This document shows positions 35,539 through 45,062 of a DNA stretch of 64,000 nt, in pieces. Source of the stretch: Variovorax fucosicus (lineage in GTDB: Bacteria > Pseudomonadota > Gammaproteobacteria > Burkholderiales > Burkholderiaceae_C); contig NZ_JASZYU010000001.1 of assembly GCF_030316825.1 (NCBI RefSeq), positions 1,364,001 through 1,428,000 of the forward strand. The letters run 5' to 3'. The position numbers and the translations under genes were made by a program. How positions within the stretch are numbered: position 1 is the stretch's first letter; every line of letters begins with the position of its first letter. Below the pieces are notes generated by a model. It saw only the letters and a list, made by a program, of their open reading frames with translations. It was not told where the DNA came from and did not search any database.

Positions 35539-37503
35539 GTGAACCTTCCTCCTCTGCCCGCCGACACCTTCCCTCGCCTGCTGGCCGCCCACGCGGCGCG
35601 GCAGCCCGCGGCGCCCGCCGTGCGCGAAAAAGACCTCGGCATCTGGCAGGCCTGGACGTGGGCCGACGTGGCCACCGAAGTGCGCGAGATCGCCTGCGGC
35701 CTTGCGAGCCTGGGGTTCAGGCCCTTCGACAACCTCGCGATCGTCGGTGCCAACCGGCCGCATCTCTACATGGCCGTGGTGGCCGCGCAAAGCCTGCGCG
35801 GCGTGCCGGTGCCGCTCTACCAGGACGCGGTGGCGGGCGAGATGGTGTTCATGCTGGAAGACGCGGCGATCGAGTTCGTGTTTGCCGAAGACCAGGAACA
35901 GGTCGACAAGCTGCTGGAGTGCCGCGAGCTGCAGCAAGGCAAGCAGCCCAACCTGCGCCACATCATCTACGACGACCCGAAGGGCCTGCGCCACTACGAG
36001 CAGCCGGGCCTGCTCGGCTACGAACAATTGCGCGTGCTCGGCCGCGCCTTCGACCTCGCCAACAAGGGCTACTTCGATGCCGCGGTGGCGAGCGGTGCGC
36101 CGACCGACGTGGGCGTGATCCTCTACACCTCCGGCACCACCGGCCGGCCCAAGGGCGTCTGCCAGACGCATGCGAGCTTCATCGCGGCCGGTCACGGTGG
36201 CGTGGTGACCGACAAGCTCGGCCCGGGCGACAACATCATGAGCTACCTGCCGATGGCCTGGGTCGGCGACCACCTGTTCTCGGTGGCGCAGTGGCTGGTG
36301 GGCGGCTTCACGCTCAACTGCCCCGAGTCGGCCGAGACCGTGATGAACGACATGCGCGAGATCGGGCCAAGCTACTACTTCGGCCCGCCGCGCACCTTCG
36401 AAGGCCTGCTGACGGCCGTCTCGATCCGCATGGAAGACGCGGCCGCCCCCAAGCGCTGGTTCTATGGCAAGTTCATGGCGCTGGCGCAACGCGTGGGCGC
36501 CGACATCCTCAATGGCGCGCCGGTGGGCGGCGGCGATCGCTTCATGTACGCGATCGGCAACGCGCTGGTGTATGGCCCGCTGCGCAACGTGCTGGGCATG
36601 AGCCGCATCCGGGTGGCCTACACGGCAGGCGCGGCGATCGGGCCCGACCTGTTCCGTTTCTACCGCTCGATCGGCGTCAATCTCAAGCAGTTCTACGGCC
36701 AGACCGAGACCTGCGCGTACGTCTGCCTGCAGCAGGACGGCAAGGTCAAGCTGCAGACGGTCGGCACCGCGGCACCGGGCATCGAACTGAAGATCGCGCA
36801 CGACGGCGAAGTGCTGGTGCGCGGCGTGTCGGTGCTCAAGGAGTACTACAAGCGGCCCGACGCGACGGCCGAGGTGCTCGATGCCGAAGGCTATTTCCAC
36901 ACCGGCGATGCCGGCGTGCTCGACAGCGAAGGCCACCTGCGCATCATCGACCGTGCGAAGGACGTGGGCCGCATGAACGGCGGCGCGATCTTCGCGCCCA
37001 ACTACATCGAGAACAAGCTCAAGTTCTTTCCGCAGATCAAGGAGGCGGTGTGCTTCGGCAACGGCCGCGACGAGGTCTGCGCCGCGATCAACATCGACTT
37101 CGAGGCGGTCGGCAACTGGGCCGAGCGGCGCGGGCTGGCCTATGGCGGCTACGTTGACCTGGCCGGCAAGCCCGAGGTGCTGGCACTGGTCGGCGAATGC
37201 ATCGCGAAGGTGAACGCCGACCTTGCGGCCGAAGACGGCATGGCCGACACGCAGATCGCGCGCTTCCTGGTGCTGCACAAGGAGCTCGACCCCGACGACG
37301 ACGAGCTCACGCGAACGCGCAAGGTGCGGCGCGGTTTCATCGCCGAGAAATACGCGGTGCTGCTCGACGCGCTGTATGGCGGCAAGAAGGAGCAGTTCAT
37401 CGAAACGCAGGTCAAGTTCGAAGACGGGCGCACCGGCACCGTGAGTGCCACGCTCACCATCGTGGAAGCCAAGCGCTTCCCGCCCGTGAAGGCCGCAGCA
37501 TGA
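35539..37503 (+). CDS. AMP-dependent acyl-CoA synthetase/ligase, long-chain type
   Basis: A 654-residue adenylate-forming enzyme. Motif I is LYTSGTTGRPKGVCQTH, the FYGQTETCAYV and YFHTGDAGVLDSEGHLRIIDRAKD motifs follow, and the Ser/Thr-rich P loop and C-terminal hinge are intact. It resembles FadD15/long-chain acyl-CoA synthetases in size. GTG at 35539 is the first start after the divergent operator; earlier ATG codons belong to the opposite gene. It is followed 61 bp later by the LivG-type ATPase gene, and likely activates the acid imported by that ABC system. Confidence 0.9.
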   Translation: MNLPPLPADTFPRLLAAHAARQPAAPAVREKDLGIWQAWTWADVATEVREIACGLASLGFRPFDNLAIVGANRPHLYMAVVAAQSLRGVPVPLYQDAVAGEMVFMLEDAAIEFVFAEDQEQVDKLLECRELQQGKQPNLRHIIYDDPKGLRHYEQPGLLGYEQLRVLGRAFDLANKGYFDAAVASGAPTDVGVILYTSGTTGRPKGVCQTHASFIAAGHGGVVTDKLGPGDNIMSYLPMAWVGDHLFSVAQWLVGGFTLNCPESAETVMNDMREIGPSYYFGPPRTFEGLLTAVSIRMEDAAAPKRWFYGKFMALAQRVGADILNGAPVGGGDRFMYAIGNALVYGPLRNVLGMSRIRVAYTAGAAIGPDLFRFYRSIGVNLKQFYGQTETCAYVCLQQDGKVKLQTVGTAAPGIELKIAHDGEVLVRGVSVLKEYYKRPDATAEVLDAEGYFHTGDAGVLDSEGHLRIIDRAKDVGRMNGGAIFAPNYIENKLKFFPQIKEAVCFGNGRDEVCAAINIDFEAVGNWAERRGLAYGGYVDLAGKPEVLALVGECIAKVNADLAAEDGMADTQIARFLVLHKELDPDDDELTRTRKVRRGFIAEKYAVLLDALYGGKKEQFIETQVKFEDGRTGTVSATLTIVEAKRFPPVKAAA

Positions 37504-37564
37504 GCGCGCGCCGGGCCGCCCCAAGCAAGCTCGCACCGCAGTGCGTCAGCACGGAGGTCTTCCG

Positions 37565-38350
37565 ATGAGCACCCGGAAAATCGGCGACGTCATCCTCGAT
37601 GTGCAGAACATCAGCCTCGGCTTCGGTGGCGTCAAGGCGCTGACCGACATCAGCTTCGACGTGCGCGAACACGAGGTGCGCGCCATCATCGGCCCGAACG
37701 GCGCGGGCAAGAGCTCGATGCTCAACTGCATCAACGGCGTGTACCAGCCGCAGCAGGGCAGCATCGCCTTCCGCGGCCAGACCTTCAAGCACATGAACTC
37801 GCGCCAGGTGGCCGAGATGGGCGTGGCGCGCACCTTCCAGAACCTGGCGCTGTTCAAGGGCATGAGCGTGCTCGACAACATCATGACGGGCCGCAACCTG
37901 CGCATGAAGTCGAACCTATTCCAGCAGGCGATCCGCTGGGGCGCGGCCGAGCGCGAGGAAACGAAGCACCGCGAGTTCGTCGAACAGATCATCGATTTCC
38001 TCGAGATTCAGGCGCATCGCAAGACGCCGGTCGGCCAGCTCCCCTACGGCCTGCAGAAGCGCGTCGACCTCGGCCGCGCGCTCGCGATGGAGCCGCAGGT
38101 GCTGCTGCTCGACGAGCCGATGGCCGGCATGAACGTGGAAGAGAAGCAGGACATGAGCCGCTTCATCCTCGATGTGAACGACGAATTCGGCAGCACCATC
38201 GTGCTGATCGAACACGACATGGGCGTGGTGATGGACATCTCGGATCGCGTGGTGGTGCTCGACTACGGCAAGAAGATCGGCGACGGCACGCCCGACGAAG
38301 TGCGCAGCAACGAGAACGTGATCCGCGCCTACCTGGGGGTCGAACACTGA
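37565..38350 (+). CDS. Branched-chain-amino-acid-type ABC transporter ATPase (LivG-like)
   Basis: A 261-residue ATPase: Walker A GPNGAGKSS, Q-loop region ARTFQNLALF, signature degenerate as LPYGLQKRVDLGRAL, Walker B VLLLDEPMAG, and the LivG-type C-terminal extension (GKKIGDGTPDEVRSNENVIRAYLG). The signature motif LPYGLQKR, instead of LSGGQ, is a known LivG variant. Its stop overlaps the permease ATG by one base. Confidence 0.92.
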   Translation: MSTRKIGDVILDVQNISLGFGGVKALTDISFDVREHEVRAIIGPNGAGKSSMLNCINGVYQPQQGSIAFRGQTFKHMNSRQVAEMGVARTFQNLALFKGMSVLDNIMTGRNLRMKSNLFQQAIRWGAAEREETKHREFVEQIIDFLEIQAHRKTPVGQLPYGLQKRVDLGRALAMEPQVLLLDEPMAGMNVEEKQDMSRFILDVNDEFGSTIVLIEHDMGVVMDISDRVVVLDYGKKIGDGTPDEVRSNENVIRAYLGVEH

Positions 38351-39279
38351 TGGCCTTCTTTCTCGAAACCCTTTTCGGCGGCCTCATGGTGGGCATGCTG
38401 TATTCGCTGGTGGCGCTCGGCTTCGTGCTGATCTTCAAGGCCTCGGGTGTCTTCAATTTCGCGCAGGGCGCGATGGTGCTGTTCGCCGCGCTCGCGATGG
38501 CGCGCTTCGCCGAGTGGATCCCGATGTGGACGGGCATCGACAACCGCTGGTTCGCCAACGGCGCGGCCTTCGTCGTCGCGGGCCTCGTGATGTTCATGGT
38601 GGCATGGCTGGTGGAGCGGCTGGTGCTGCGCCACCTGGTCAACCAGGAAGGCGCAACGCTGCTGATGGCCACGCTAGGCATCGCCTACTTCCTCGACGGC
38701 CTGGGCCAGACCCTGTTCGGCAGCAACATCTACAAGATCGACATCGGCATGCCGAAGGATCCGATCTTCCTGCTCGACAAGATGTTCGAAGGCGGCATCC
38801 TGATCAACAAGGAAGACCTGTACGCCGCCGCGATCGCCGCCGCGCTGGTGGCGCTGCTCTCGCTGTTCTTCCAGAAGACCGGCACCGGCCGCGCACTGCG
38901 CGCGGTGGCCGACGACCACCAGGCCGCGCAGTCGATCGGCATTCCGCTCGCGCGCATCTGGGTCATCGTCTGGTGCGTGGCCGGCGTGGTGGCGCTCGTG
39001 GCCGGAATGATCTGGGGCAGCAAGCTGGGCGTGCAGTTCTCGCTCACCACGGTGGCGCTGCGTGCGCTGCCGGTGGTGATCCTCGGCGGGCTCACCTCGG
39101 TGCCGGGCGCGATCATCGGCGGGCTGATCATCGGCGTCGGCGAGAAGCTGTCGGAGGTGTACCTGGGCCCGTACGTGGGCGGCGGCATCGAGATCTGGTT
39201 CGCCTACGTGCTGGCGCTTGTCTTCCTGTTGTTCCGTCCACAAGGATTGTTCGGCGAAAAAATCATTGATCGGGTCTGA
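38350..39279 (+). CDS. Branched-chain-type ABC permease (LivH-like)
   Basis: A 309-residue membrane protein with about eight hydrophobic helices. The family hallmark GLVMGMLYSLVALGFVLIFK-like segment is seen near residues 10-30 as GGLMVGMLYSLVALGFVLIF, followed by NFAQGAMV, and the EAA-like loop GRALRAVADDHQAAQSIGIPLARI. It pairs with the following LivM-like permease. Confidence 0.92.
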   Translation: MAFFLETLFGGLMVGMLYSLVALGFVLIFKASGVFNFAQGAMVLFAALAMARFAEWIPMWTGIDNRWFANGAAFVVAGLVMFMVAWLVERLVLRHLVNQEGATLLMATLGIAYFLDGLGQTLFGSNIYKIDIGMPKDPIFLLDKMFEGGILINKEDLYAAAIAAALVALLSLFFQKTGTGRALRAVADDHQAAQSIGIPLARIWVIVWCVAGVVALVAGMIWGSKLGVQFSLTTVALRALPVVILGGLTSVPGAIIGGLIIGVGEKLSEVYLGPYVGGGIEIWFAYVLALVFLLFRPQGLFGEKIIDRV

Positions 39280-39281
39280 CC

Positions 39282-40358
39282 ATGTTCTACAGAGAAAACG
39301 GCCAGTTCAAGACCAGCTACCGCGCCGACCAGCAGGTTTTCCCGATCCTGCAGGATCGCGTGGCGATCGGCCTGATGCTGGTCTTCGCGTTCGCCGTCGT
39401 GCCCCTCCTGGCCAGCGACTACCTGATGCGCGCGATCCTGATTCCCTTCGTGATCATTTCGCTGGCCGCGCTCGGCGTGAACGTGCTGGTGGGCTACTGC
39501 GGGCAGATCTCGCTGGGCTCGGGCGCCTTCATGGCGGTGGGCGCCTACGGGGCCTACAACTTCTTCGTGCGCTTCCCGGGGCTGCCGCTGATTCCCGCGC
39601 TGATCCTGGGCGGCCTGTGCGCCACGCTGTTCGGCATCCTGTTCGGCCTGCCCAGCCTGCGCGTCAAGGGCCTCTACCTCGCGGTCGCGACGCTGGCCGC
39701 CCAGTTCTTCAGCGACTGGATGTTCCTGCGCATCAAGTGGTTCACGCTCGACACGCCCTCGGGCTCGGTGTCGGTGTCGAACCTGCAGGTCTTCGGCTGG
39801 CCGATCGAAAGTGCCGCGAGCAAGTACCTGTTCTGCCTGGTGGTGCTCCTGGTGGTCGCCGTGCTGACCAAGAACCTGGTGCGCGGCGCCATCGGCCGCG
39901 AGTGGATGGCGATCCGCGACATGGACGTGGCCGCCGCAGTGATCGGCATCCGCCCGATGTACGCCAAGCTCAGCGCCTTCGCGGTCAGCTCGTTCATCAT
40001 CGGCGTGGCCGGTGCGCTCTGGGCCTTTGTCTACCTCGGCGCCTGGGAACCGGCGGCGTTCTCGGTCGACCAGTCGTTCCGGCTGCTCTTCATGGTGATC
40101 ATCGGCGGGCTCGGCTCGATCATGGGCGCCTTCTTCGGCGCGGCCTTCATCACCGTGCTGCCGATCGTGCTGAACCAGGCGCTGCCGGTCATCGCCGGCT
40201 GGTTCGGCGCACAGATCTCGACCGTCGGCATCGCGCATGCCGAGCTGATGATCTTCGGTGGCCTCATCGTGTGGTTCCTGATCGTCGAGCCGCACGGGCT
40301 GGCCAAGCTCTGGTCCACCGGCAAGCAGAAGCTGCGCCTCTGGCCCTTCCCTCATTGA
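39282..40358 (+). CDS. Branched-chain-type ABC permease (LivM-like)
   Basis: A 358-residue permease. Visible LivM features: NVLVGYCGQISLGSGAFMAVGAYGAYN, LPSLRVKGLYLAVATLAAQFF, and the EAA-like loop GREWMAIRDMDVAAAVIGIRPMYAKLSAFAVSSF. About nine helices. Two bases after the LivH-like gene, 36 bp before the binding protein gene. Confidence 0.92.
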   Translation: MFYRENGQFKTSYRADQQVFPILQDRVAIGLMLVFAFAVVPLLASDYLMRAILIPFVIISLAALGVNVLVGYCGQISLGSGAFMAVGAYGAYNFFVRFPGLPLIPALILGGLCATLFGILFGLPSLRVKGLYLAVATLAAQFFSDWMFLRIKWFTLDTPSGSVSVSNLQVFGWPIESAASKYLFCLVVLLVVAVLTKNLVRGAIGREWMAIRDMDVAAAVIGIRPMYAKLSAFAVSSFIIGVAGALWAFVYLGAWEPAAFSVDQSFRLLFMVIIGGLGSIMGAFFGAAFITVLPIVLNQALPVIAGWFGAQISTVGIAHAELMIFGGLIVWFLIVEPHGLAKLWSTGKQKLRLWPFPH

Positions 40359-40394
40359 TCGCGTGACTTTCCCATCCAACCCCAGGAGACAACC

Positions 40395-41720
40395 ATGAAA
40401 CTGAAATCACTCGCACTTGCCGTGGCCACCGCGTCCGCGCTGGCGGGAGCGGCCCCCGCGTTCGCGCAGCCCACCGAGCAGTTCATTCCCGTGCTGTCGT
40501 ATCGCACCGGCGCCTACGCGCCGAACGGCACGCCCTGGGCCAACGGCTATGTCGACTATCTCAAGCTGGTGAATGCGCGCGGCGGCATCAACGGCGTGAA
40601 GCTCACCTTCGAGGAATGCGAGACCGGCTACGACACGGCGCGCAGCGTGGAGTGCTACGAGCGCCTGAAGGGCAAGAACGGCGGCGCCACGCTGGTGCAG
40701 CCGCTGTCCACCGGCGCCACCTTCGCCATCACCGAGAAGGCGCCGGTCGACAAGATCCCCGTGGTGACCGTGGGCTACGGCCGCAGCGAGAGCGCCGACG
40801 GCTCGGTGTTCAAGTGGAACTTCCCGATCGCCGGCACCTACTGGGTCGCGGCCGACGCGATCATCCAGGCGATCGCCAAGAAGGAAGGCGGGCTCGACAA
40901 GCTCAAGGGCAAGAAGATCGCCCTGATCTATCACGACAGCCCGTACGGCAAGGAGCCGATCCCGCTGCTCCAGGAGCGCGCCAAGCTGCACGGCTTCGAG
41001 CTGCAGCTGCTGCCGGTGACAGCGCCCGGCGTCGAGCAGAAGGCCACCTGGCTGCAGGTGCGCCAGGCCCGTCCCGACTTCGTGCTGCTGTGGGGCTGGG
41101 GCGTGATGAACTCCACCGCCATCAAGGAAGCGCAGGCCACCGGCTTCGCCCGCGAGAAGATGTACGGCGTGTGGTGGGCCGGCGCCGAACCCGACGTGAA
41201 GGATGTGGGCGACGGCGCCAAGGGCTACAACGCCGTGACCATGCAGCACGGTGCAGAGCCGCAGTCCAAGCTCGTGAAGGACGTGGTCGCGATGCTGCAC
41301 GACAAGAACCAGGGCACCGGCCCGAAGGACGAAGTCGGGCAGGTGCTCTACATGCGCGGCGCCATGAGCGCGATGCTCGGCGTGGAAGGCATCCGCGCCG
41401 CGCAGGATCGCTTCGGCAAGGGCAAGGTCATGACGGGCGAGCAGGTGCGCTGGGGGCTGGAGAACCTCAACCTCACGCAAGCCAAGCTCGACGGCCTGGG
41501 CTTTGCGGGCGTGATGCGCCCGATCAGCACCTCGTGCTCGGACCACATGGGTGCGGCCTGGGCGCGCATCCACACCTGGGACGGCAAGGCATGGAAGTTC
41601 ACGTCTGACTGGCTGCAGGCCGACGAGCAGATCATCAAGCCGCTCGTGAAGTCGACCGCTGCCAAGTACGCGGCCGAGAAGAAGCTCACACCGCGTACCC
41701 CCGCGGATTGCCAGAGCTAG
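40395..41720 (+). CDS. Periplasmic ABC transporter substrate-binding protein (Peripla_BP_6)
   Basis: A 441-residue protein with signal peptide MKLKSLALAVATASALAG (cleavage near AFAQPTE) and the Leu/Ile/Val-binding-protein-like fold: GIN-type GGINGVKLTFEECETGYDTARSVECYERL, then KIALIYHDSPYGKEPIPLLQERAKLHGFELQLLPV. It is about 60 residues longer than LivK. AGGAG precedes the ATG. Since two CoA ligases bracket the operon, an aromatic or long-chain acid is a more likely ligand than an amino acid. Its stop is followed at once by a structured repeat. Confidence 0.9.
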   Translation: MKLKSLALAVATASALAGAAPAFAQPTEQFIPVLSYRTGAYAPNGTPWANGYVDYLKLVNARGGINGVKLTFEECETGYDTARSVECYERLKGKNGGATLVQPLSTGATFAITEKAPVDKIPVVTVGYGRSESADGSVFKWNFPIAGTYWVAADAIIQAIAKKEGGLDKLKGKKIALIYHDSPYGKEPIPLLQERAKLHGFELQLLPVTAPGVEQKATWLQVRQARPDFVLLWGWGVMNSTAIKEAQATGFAREKMYGVWWAGAEPDVKDVGDGAKGYNAVTMQHGAEPQSKLVKDVVAMLHDKNQGTGPKDEVGQVLYMRGAMSAMLGVEGIRAAQDRFGKGKVMTGEQVRWGLENLNLTQAKLDGLGFAGVMRPISTSCSDHMGAAWARIHTWDGKAWKFTSDWLQADEQIIKPLVKSTAAKYAAEKKLTPRTPADCQS

Positions 41721-41723
41721 GCC

Positions 41724-41814
41724 CACCCCCAGGCTTCGCGCACTTCGTGTCGCTCCGCCAACCCCCTTCGAGGGGGCAACACCAGCGGCCCGGCAAAGCC
41801 GGTTCCGCGGTGTT
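41724..41814 (+). repeat. Structured intergenic repeat, copy 1
   Basis: Begins four bases after the binding-protein stop. It contains the opening CACCCCCAGGCTTCGCGCAC, then hairpin CCCCCT-TCG-AGGGGG (41762-41776) and a nested hairpin: AACACC (41778-41783), GCGG, CCGGC, loop AAA, GCCGG, CCGC, GGTGTT (41809-41814). A second copy, 48235-48326, lies in the opposite strand but in the same orientation relative to its operon. Confidence 0.85.
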
Positions 41815-41859
41815 CCGCGAAGGGGCAGCCGGGCGGCTTCGCCAGTCATTGGAAGCAAT

Positions 41860-42672
41860 ATGAGTTCACCGAACATCGTTCTCAACGTCAACGGCATCGA
41901 GGTCATCTACAACCACGTGATCCTCGTGCTCAAGGGCGTCTCGCTCGTGGTGCCCGAGGGCGGCATCGTGGCGCTGCTGGGCGGCAACGGCGCGGGCAAG
42001 ACGACCACACTGCGTGCCGTGAGCAACCTGCTGGCAGGCGAGCGTGGCGCGGTGACCAAGGGCACGATCGAGCTGCGCGGCGAGCGCATCGAGGCGCTCA
42101 CGCCCTCGGCGCTGGTGCAGCGCGGCCTGATCCAGGTGATGGAAGGCCGCCACTGCTTTGCCCACCTGACCATCGAAGAGAACCTCATGACGGGCGCCTA
42201 CACGCGCAAGGACGGCAAGGCCGCGGTGCAGCAGACGCTCGACAAGGTGTATGCCTACTTTCCGCGCCTGAAAACCCGCCGCACTTCGCAGGCGGCCTAC
42301 ACCTCGGGCGGCGAGCAGCAGATGTGCGCGATCGGCCGCGCGCTGATGGCCAACCCGACCATGGTGCTGCTCGACGAGCCCTCGATGGGCCTGGCGCCGC
42401 AGATCGTCGAAGAGGTGTTCGAGATCGTGAAAGACCTCAACACCAAGGAGAAGGTGACCTTCCTGCTGGCCGAGCAGAACACCAACATGGCACTGCGCTA
42501 CGCCGACTACGGCTACATCCTGGAAAGCGGCCGCATCGTGATGGACGGCAAGGCCGGCGACCTGGCCAACAACGAAGACGTCAAGGAGTTCTACCTCGGC
42601 GTTGGCGGCGCGGAGCGCAAGAGCTTCCGCGATGTGAAGAGCTACAAGCGGCGCAAGAGGTGGCTGGCGTGA
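41860..42672 (+). CDS. Branched-chain-type ABC transporter ATPase (LivF-like)
   Basis: A 270-residue ATPase: Walker A GGNGAGKTT, signature TSGGEQQMCAIGRAL, Walker B MVLLDEPSMG. The EGRHCFAHLTIEENL segment and EFYLGVGG near the C-terminus are typical of LivF. The last 20 residues are basic (RDVKSYKRRKRWLA). It follows the binding-protein gene after a 139-bp spacer containing the structured repeat. Confidence 0.92.
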   Translation: MSSPNIVLNVNGIEVIYNHVILVLKGVSLVVPEGGIVALLGGNGAGKTTTLRAVSNLLAGERGAVTKGTIELRGERIEALTPSALVQRGLIQVMEGRHCFAHLTIEENLMTGAYTRKDGKAAVQQTLDKVYAYFPRLKTRRTSQAAYTSGGEQQMCAIGRALMANPTMVLLDEPSMGLAPQIVEEVFEIVKDLNTKEKVTFLLAEQNTNMALRYADYGYILESGRIVMDGKAGDLANNEDVKEFYLGVGGAERKSFRDVKSYKRRKRWLA

Positions 42673-42696
42673 TGGCACACCTCTGGAACTGAAGCC

Positions 42697-43941
42697 ATGA
42701 CCGATTTTTACGATCAACTCGAAGTGCGCGACCCGGCGCAGCGCGAGGCCGACCTGCTCGCCGCGCTGCCGCGCCAGGTCGCGCATGCCCAATCAGCAGC
42801 ACCGGCGTTCGCCGCCATCCTGAAGGGCTTCGACGCCCAACTTGTTGTGAACCGCGAAGCCCTGGCGGCGCTGCCGGTCACGCGCAAGACCGACCTGCTC
42901 GCACGCCAGAAGGAACTGCGCACCACTGATGCCTTCGGCGGCTTCAGCGCCATTGCGCGCGGGCCGGCCATGCGGCGCGTGTTCGCAAGCCCCGGCACCA
43001 TCTACGAGCCCGAAGGCGCGGCACCCGACTACTGGCGCACGGCGCGCGCGCTGTACGCGGCCGGCTTTCGCAGCGGCGAGTTGGTTCACAACAGCTTCAG
43101 CTACCACATGACCCCCGCCGGTGCGATCCTGGAGAGCGGCGCACATGCACTGGGCTGCAGCGTGTTTCCCGGCGGCACTGGGCAGACCGAGCAGCAACTC
43201 GAGGCCATGGCCGAGCTCCGGCCCGACGGCTATGTCGGCACCCCTAGCTTCCTGAAGATCCTGATCGAAAAAGCCGCGGCGATGAACCTGCCGTTGCCGA
43301 GCGTGACCAAGGCGCTGCTGTCGGGCGAAGCCTTTCCGCCGAGCCTGCGCGACTGGCTGGCCGAGCGCGGCGTGCGCGGCATGCAGTGCTACGCCACCGC
43401 CGACCTGGGGCTGATCGCCTACGAAACCAGCGCACACGAAGGCCTGGTGCTCGACGAGGGCGTGCTGCTCGAAATCGTGCGCCCCGGTACCGGCGACCCG
43501 GTGCCCGACGGCGAGGTCGGCGAGGTGGTCGTCACCACCTTCAACCGCGACTACCCGCTGGTGCGCTTCGGCACCGGCGACCTGTCGGCCGTGCTGCCGG
43601 GCCCCTGCCCCAGCGGCCGCACCAACACCCGCATCAAGGGCTGGCTTGGGCGCGCCGACCAGACCACCAAGGTGCGCGGCATGTTCGTGCACCCGGGCCA
43701 GGTGGCCGAAGTCGCAAAGCGATTTCCCGAGATCGCGCGCGCACGACTCGTGGTCGAAGGCGAGATGGCGCAAGACCGCATGACGCTCAAGGTCGAGGCG
43801 CCGGCCACTGGAGGCCTCGCCGAGCGCATTGCCGAGGCCGTGCGCGAAGTGACCAAGCTGCGCAGCGAGGTCGAGTGCGTGCCCACGGGGAGCCTGCCAA
43901 ACGACGGCAAGGTGATCGAGGACGCGCGCAGCTACCGGTAG
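42697..43941 (+). CDS. Phenylacetate-CoA-ligase-like AMP-binding enzyme
   Basis: A 414-residue protein related to PaaK: LAALPVTRKTDLLARQKELRTTDAFGG, the acyl-binding HNSFSYHMTPAGAILESGAHALGCSVFPGGTGQ region, GYVGTPSFLKILIEKA, and the C-terminal hinge (KGWLGRADQTTKVRGMFVHPGQ). The P-loop-like Ser/Thr motif appears changed to RRVFASPGTIYEPEG, which may mean altered activity; members with FAS-x-GTI still group with PaaK-like ligases. Last gene of the ABC operon, 24 bp after the LivF-like gene. The second ligase-type gene of the cluster. Confidence 0.85.
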   Translation: MTDFYDQLEVRDPAQREADLLAALPRQVAHAQSAAPAFAAILKGFDAQLVVNREALAALPVTRKTDLLARQKELRTTDAFGGFSAIARGPAMRRVFASPGTIYEPEGAAPDYWRTARALYAAGFRSGELVHNSFSYHMTPAGAILESGAHALGCSVFPGGTGQTEQQLEAMAELRPDGYVGTPSFLKILIEKAAAMNLPLPSVTKALLSGEAFPPSLRDWLAERGVRGMQCYATADLGLIAYETSAHEGLVLDEGVLLEIVRPGTGDPVPDGEVGEVVVTTFNRDYPLVRFGTGDLSAVLPGPCPSGRTNTRIKGWLGRADQTTKVRGMFVHPGQVAEVAKRFPEIARARLVVEGEMAQDRMTLKVEAPATGGLAERIAEAVREVTKLRSEVECVPTGSLPNDGKVIEDARSYR

Positions 43942-44074
43942 CGGGTCTTCTTCGGGCCCGTCGGCCGATGCCGACAAGGCAGTGAGGACATTGGCTTCGT
44001 GCGTTAGGGCTTTTCGGGAGCAGTCAGGCCACCGTCAGCCGATAAGATCGCGGCCTTTGATCTCCGGAGTTTTC

Positions 44075-45052
44075 ATGAAGAAACTGTTTGCTCTCGCCGC
44101 CATTGCCGCTGCCGCCTTCGGGGTTCACGCCCAGGACTTTCCTGGCGGAAAGCCCATCACGATCGTGGTGCCATTCGCGGCAGGCGGCCCGACCGACCGC
44201 GTGGCGCGCGACCTGGCCGAAGCGCTGCGCAAGCCGCTCGACGGCGTCAGCATCGTGGTCGACAACACGGCCGGCGCGGGCAGCACGATCGGCAATGCCA
44301 AGGTGGCACGCGCCAAGAACGATGGCTACACGCTGCTGCTGACGCACGTCGGCATGGCCACCACACCGGTGCTCTACCGCAAGCTGCCCTACAACTACGA
44401 AACCGATTTCGAGTACCTCGGCCTGATCAATGACGTGCCGATGACGCTGGTCGGCAAGCCGCAGCTGGAAGCAAAGAACTTCAAGGAACTGCGCGACTGG
44501 ATCAGCAAGAGCGGCGGCAAGGTGAACCTCGGCAACGCCGGCGTCGGCTCTGCATCGCACCTGTGCGGCCTGCTGTTCCAAAGCGAACTCAAGGTTGAAA
44601 TGACCACCGTGCCCTACAAGGGCACCGCGCCGGCCATGGCCGACCTGCTGGGCGGCCAGATCGACCTGCTGTGCGACCAGACCACCAACACCACGAGCCA
44701 GATCGAAGCCAAGAAGGTCAAGCCCTACGCCGTGACCACGCTCAAGCGCCTGAGCACGCCGGCACTGAAGGACATCCCGACGCTCGACGAGTCGGGCATG
44801 AAGAACTTCCAGGTCACGATCTGGCACGGCCTTTACGCGCCCAAGGGCACGCCGGCGCCGATCCTGAAGAAGATCAACGATGCGCTGAAGGTCGCGCTGA
44901 AGGATCCGGACTTCATCAAGAAGGAAGAAGGCCTGGGCGCCGTGGTGGTCAACGACAAGCGCATGGAGCCGGCCGAGCACAAGAAGTTCGTGCAGGCAGA
45001 GGTGGCGCGTTTCGGCCCGGTCATCAAGGCCGCCGGCATCTACGCTGACTGA
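44075..45052 (+). CDS. Bug-family tripartite tricarboxylate transporter substrate-binding protein
   Basis: A 325-residue periplasmic receptor with signal peptide MKKLFALAAIAAAAFGVHAQ. The Bug signatures are present: FPGGKPITIVVPFAAGGPTDRVARDLAE near the start, GNAGVGSASHLCGLLFQ in the ligand loop, VPYKGTAPAMADLLGGQIDLLCD, and a C-terminal PILKKINDALKVAL. Such receptors bind carboxylates for TctAB-type uptake, but no tctAB genes are adjacent. A GGAG ribosome site precedes the ATG. GATAAGAT at 44040-44047 is a possible -10. Confidence 0.9.
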   Translation: MKKLFALAAIAAAAFGVHAQDFPGGKPITIVVPFAAGGPTDRVARDLAEALRKPLDGVSIVVDNTAGAGSTIGNAKVARAKNDGYTLLLTHVGMATTPVLYRKLPYNYETDFEYLGLINDVPMTLVGKPQLEAKNFKELRDWISKSGGKVNLGNAGVGSASHLCGLLFQSELKVEMTTVPYKGTAPAMADLLGGQIDLLCDQTTNTTSQIEAKKVKPYAVTTLKRLSTPALKDIPTLDESGMKNFQVTIWHGLYAPKGTPAPILKKINDALKVALKDPDFIKKEEGLGAVVVNDKRMEPAEHKKFVQAEVARFGPVIKAAGIYAD

Positions 45053-45062
45053 CGCTTCCGCG

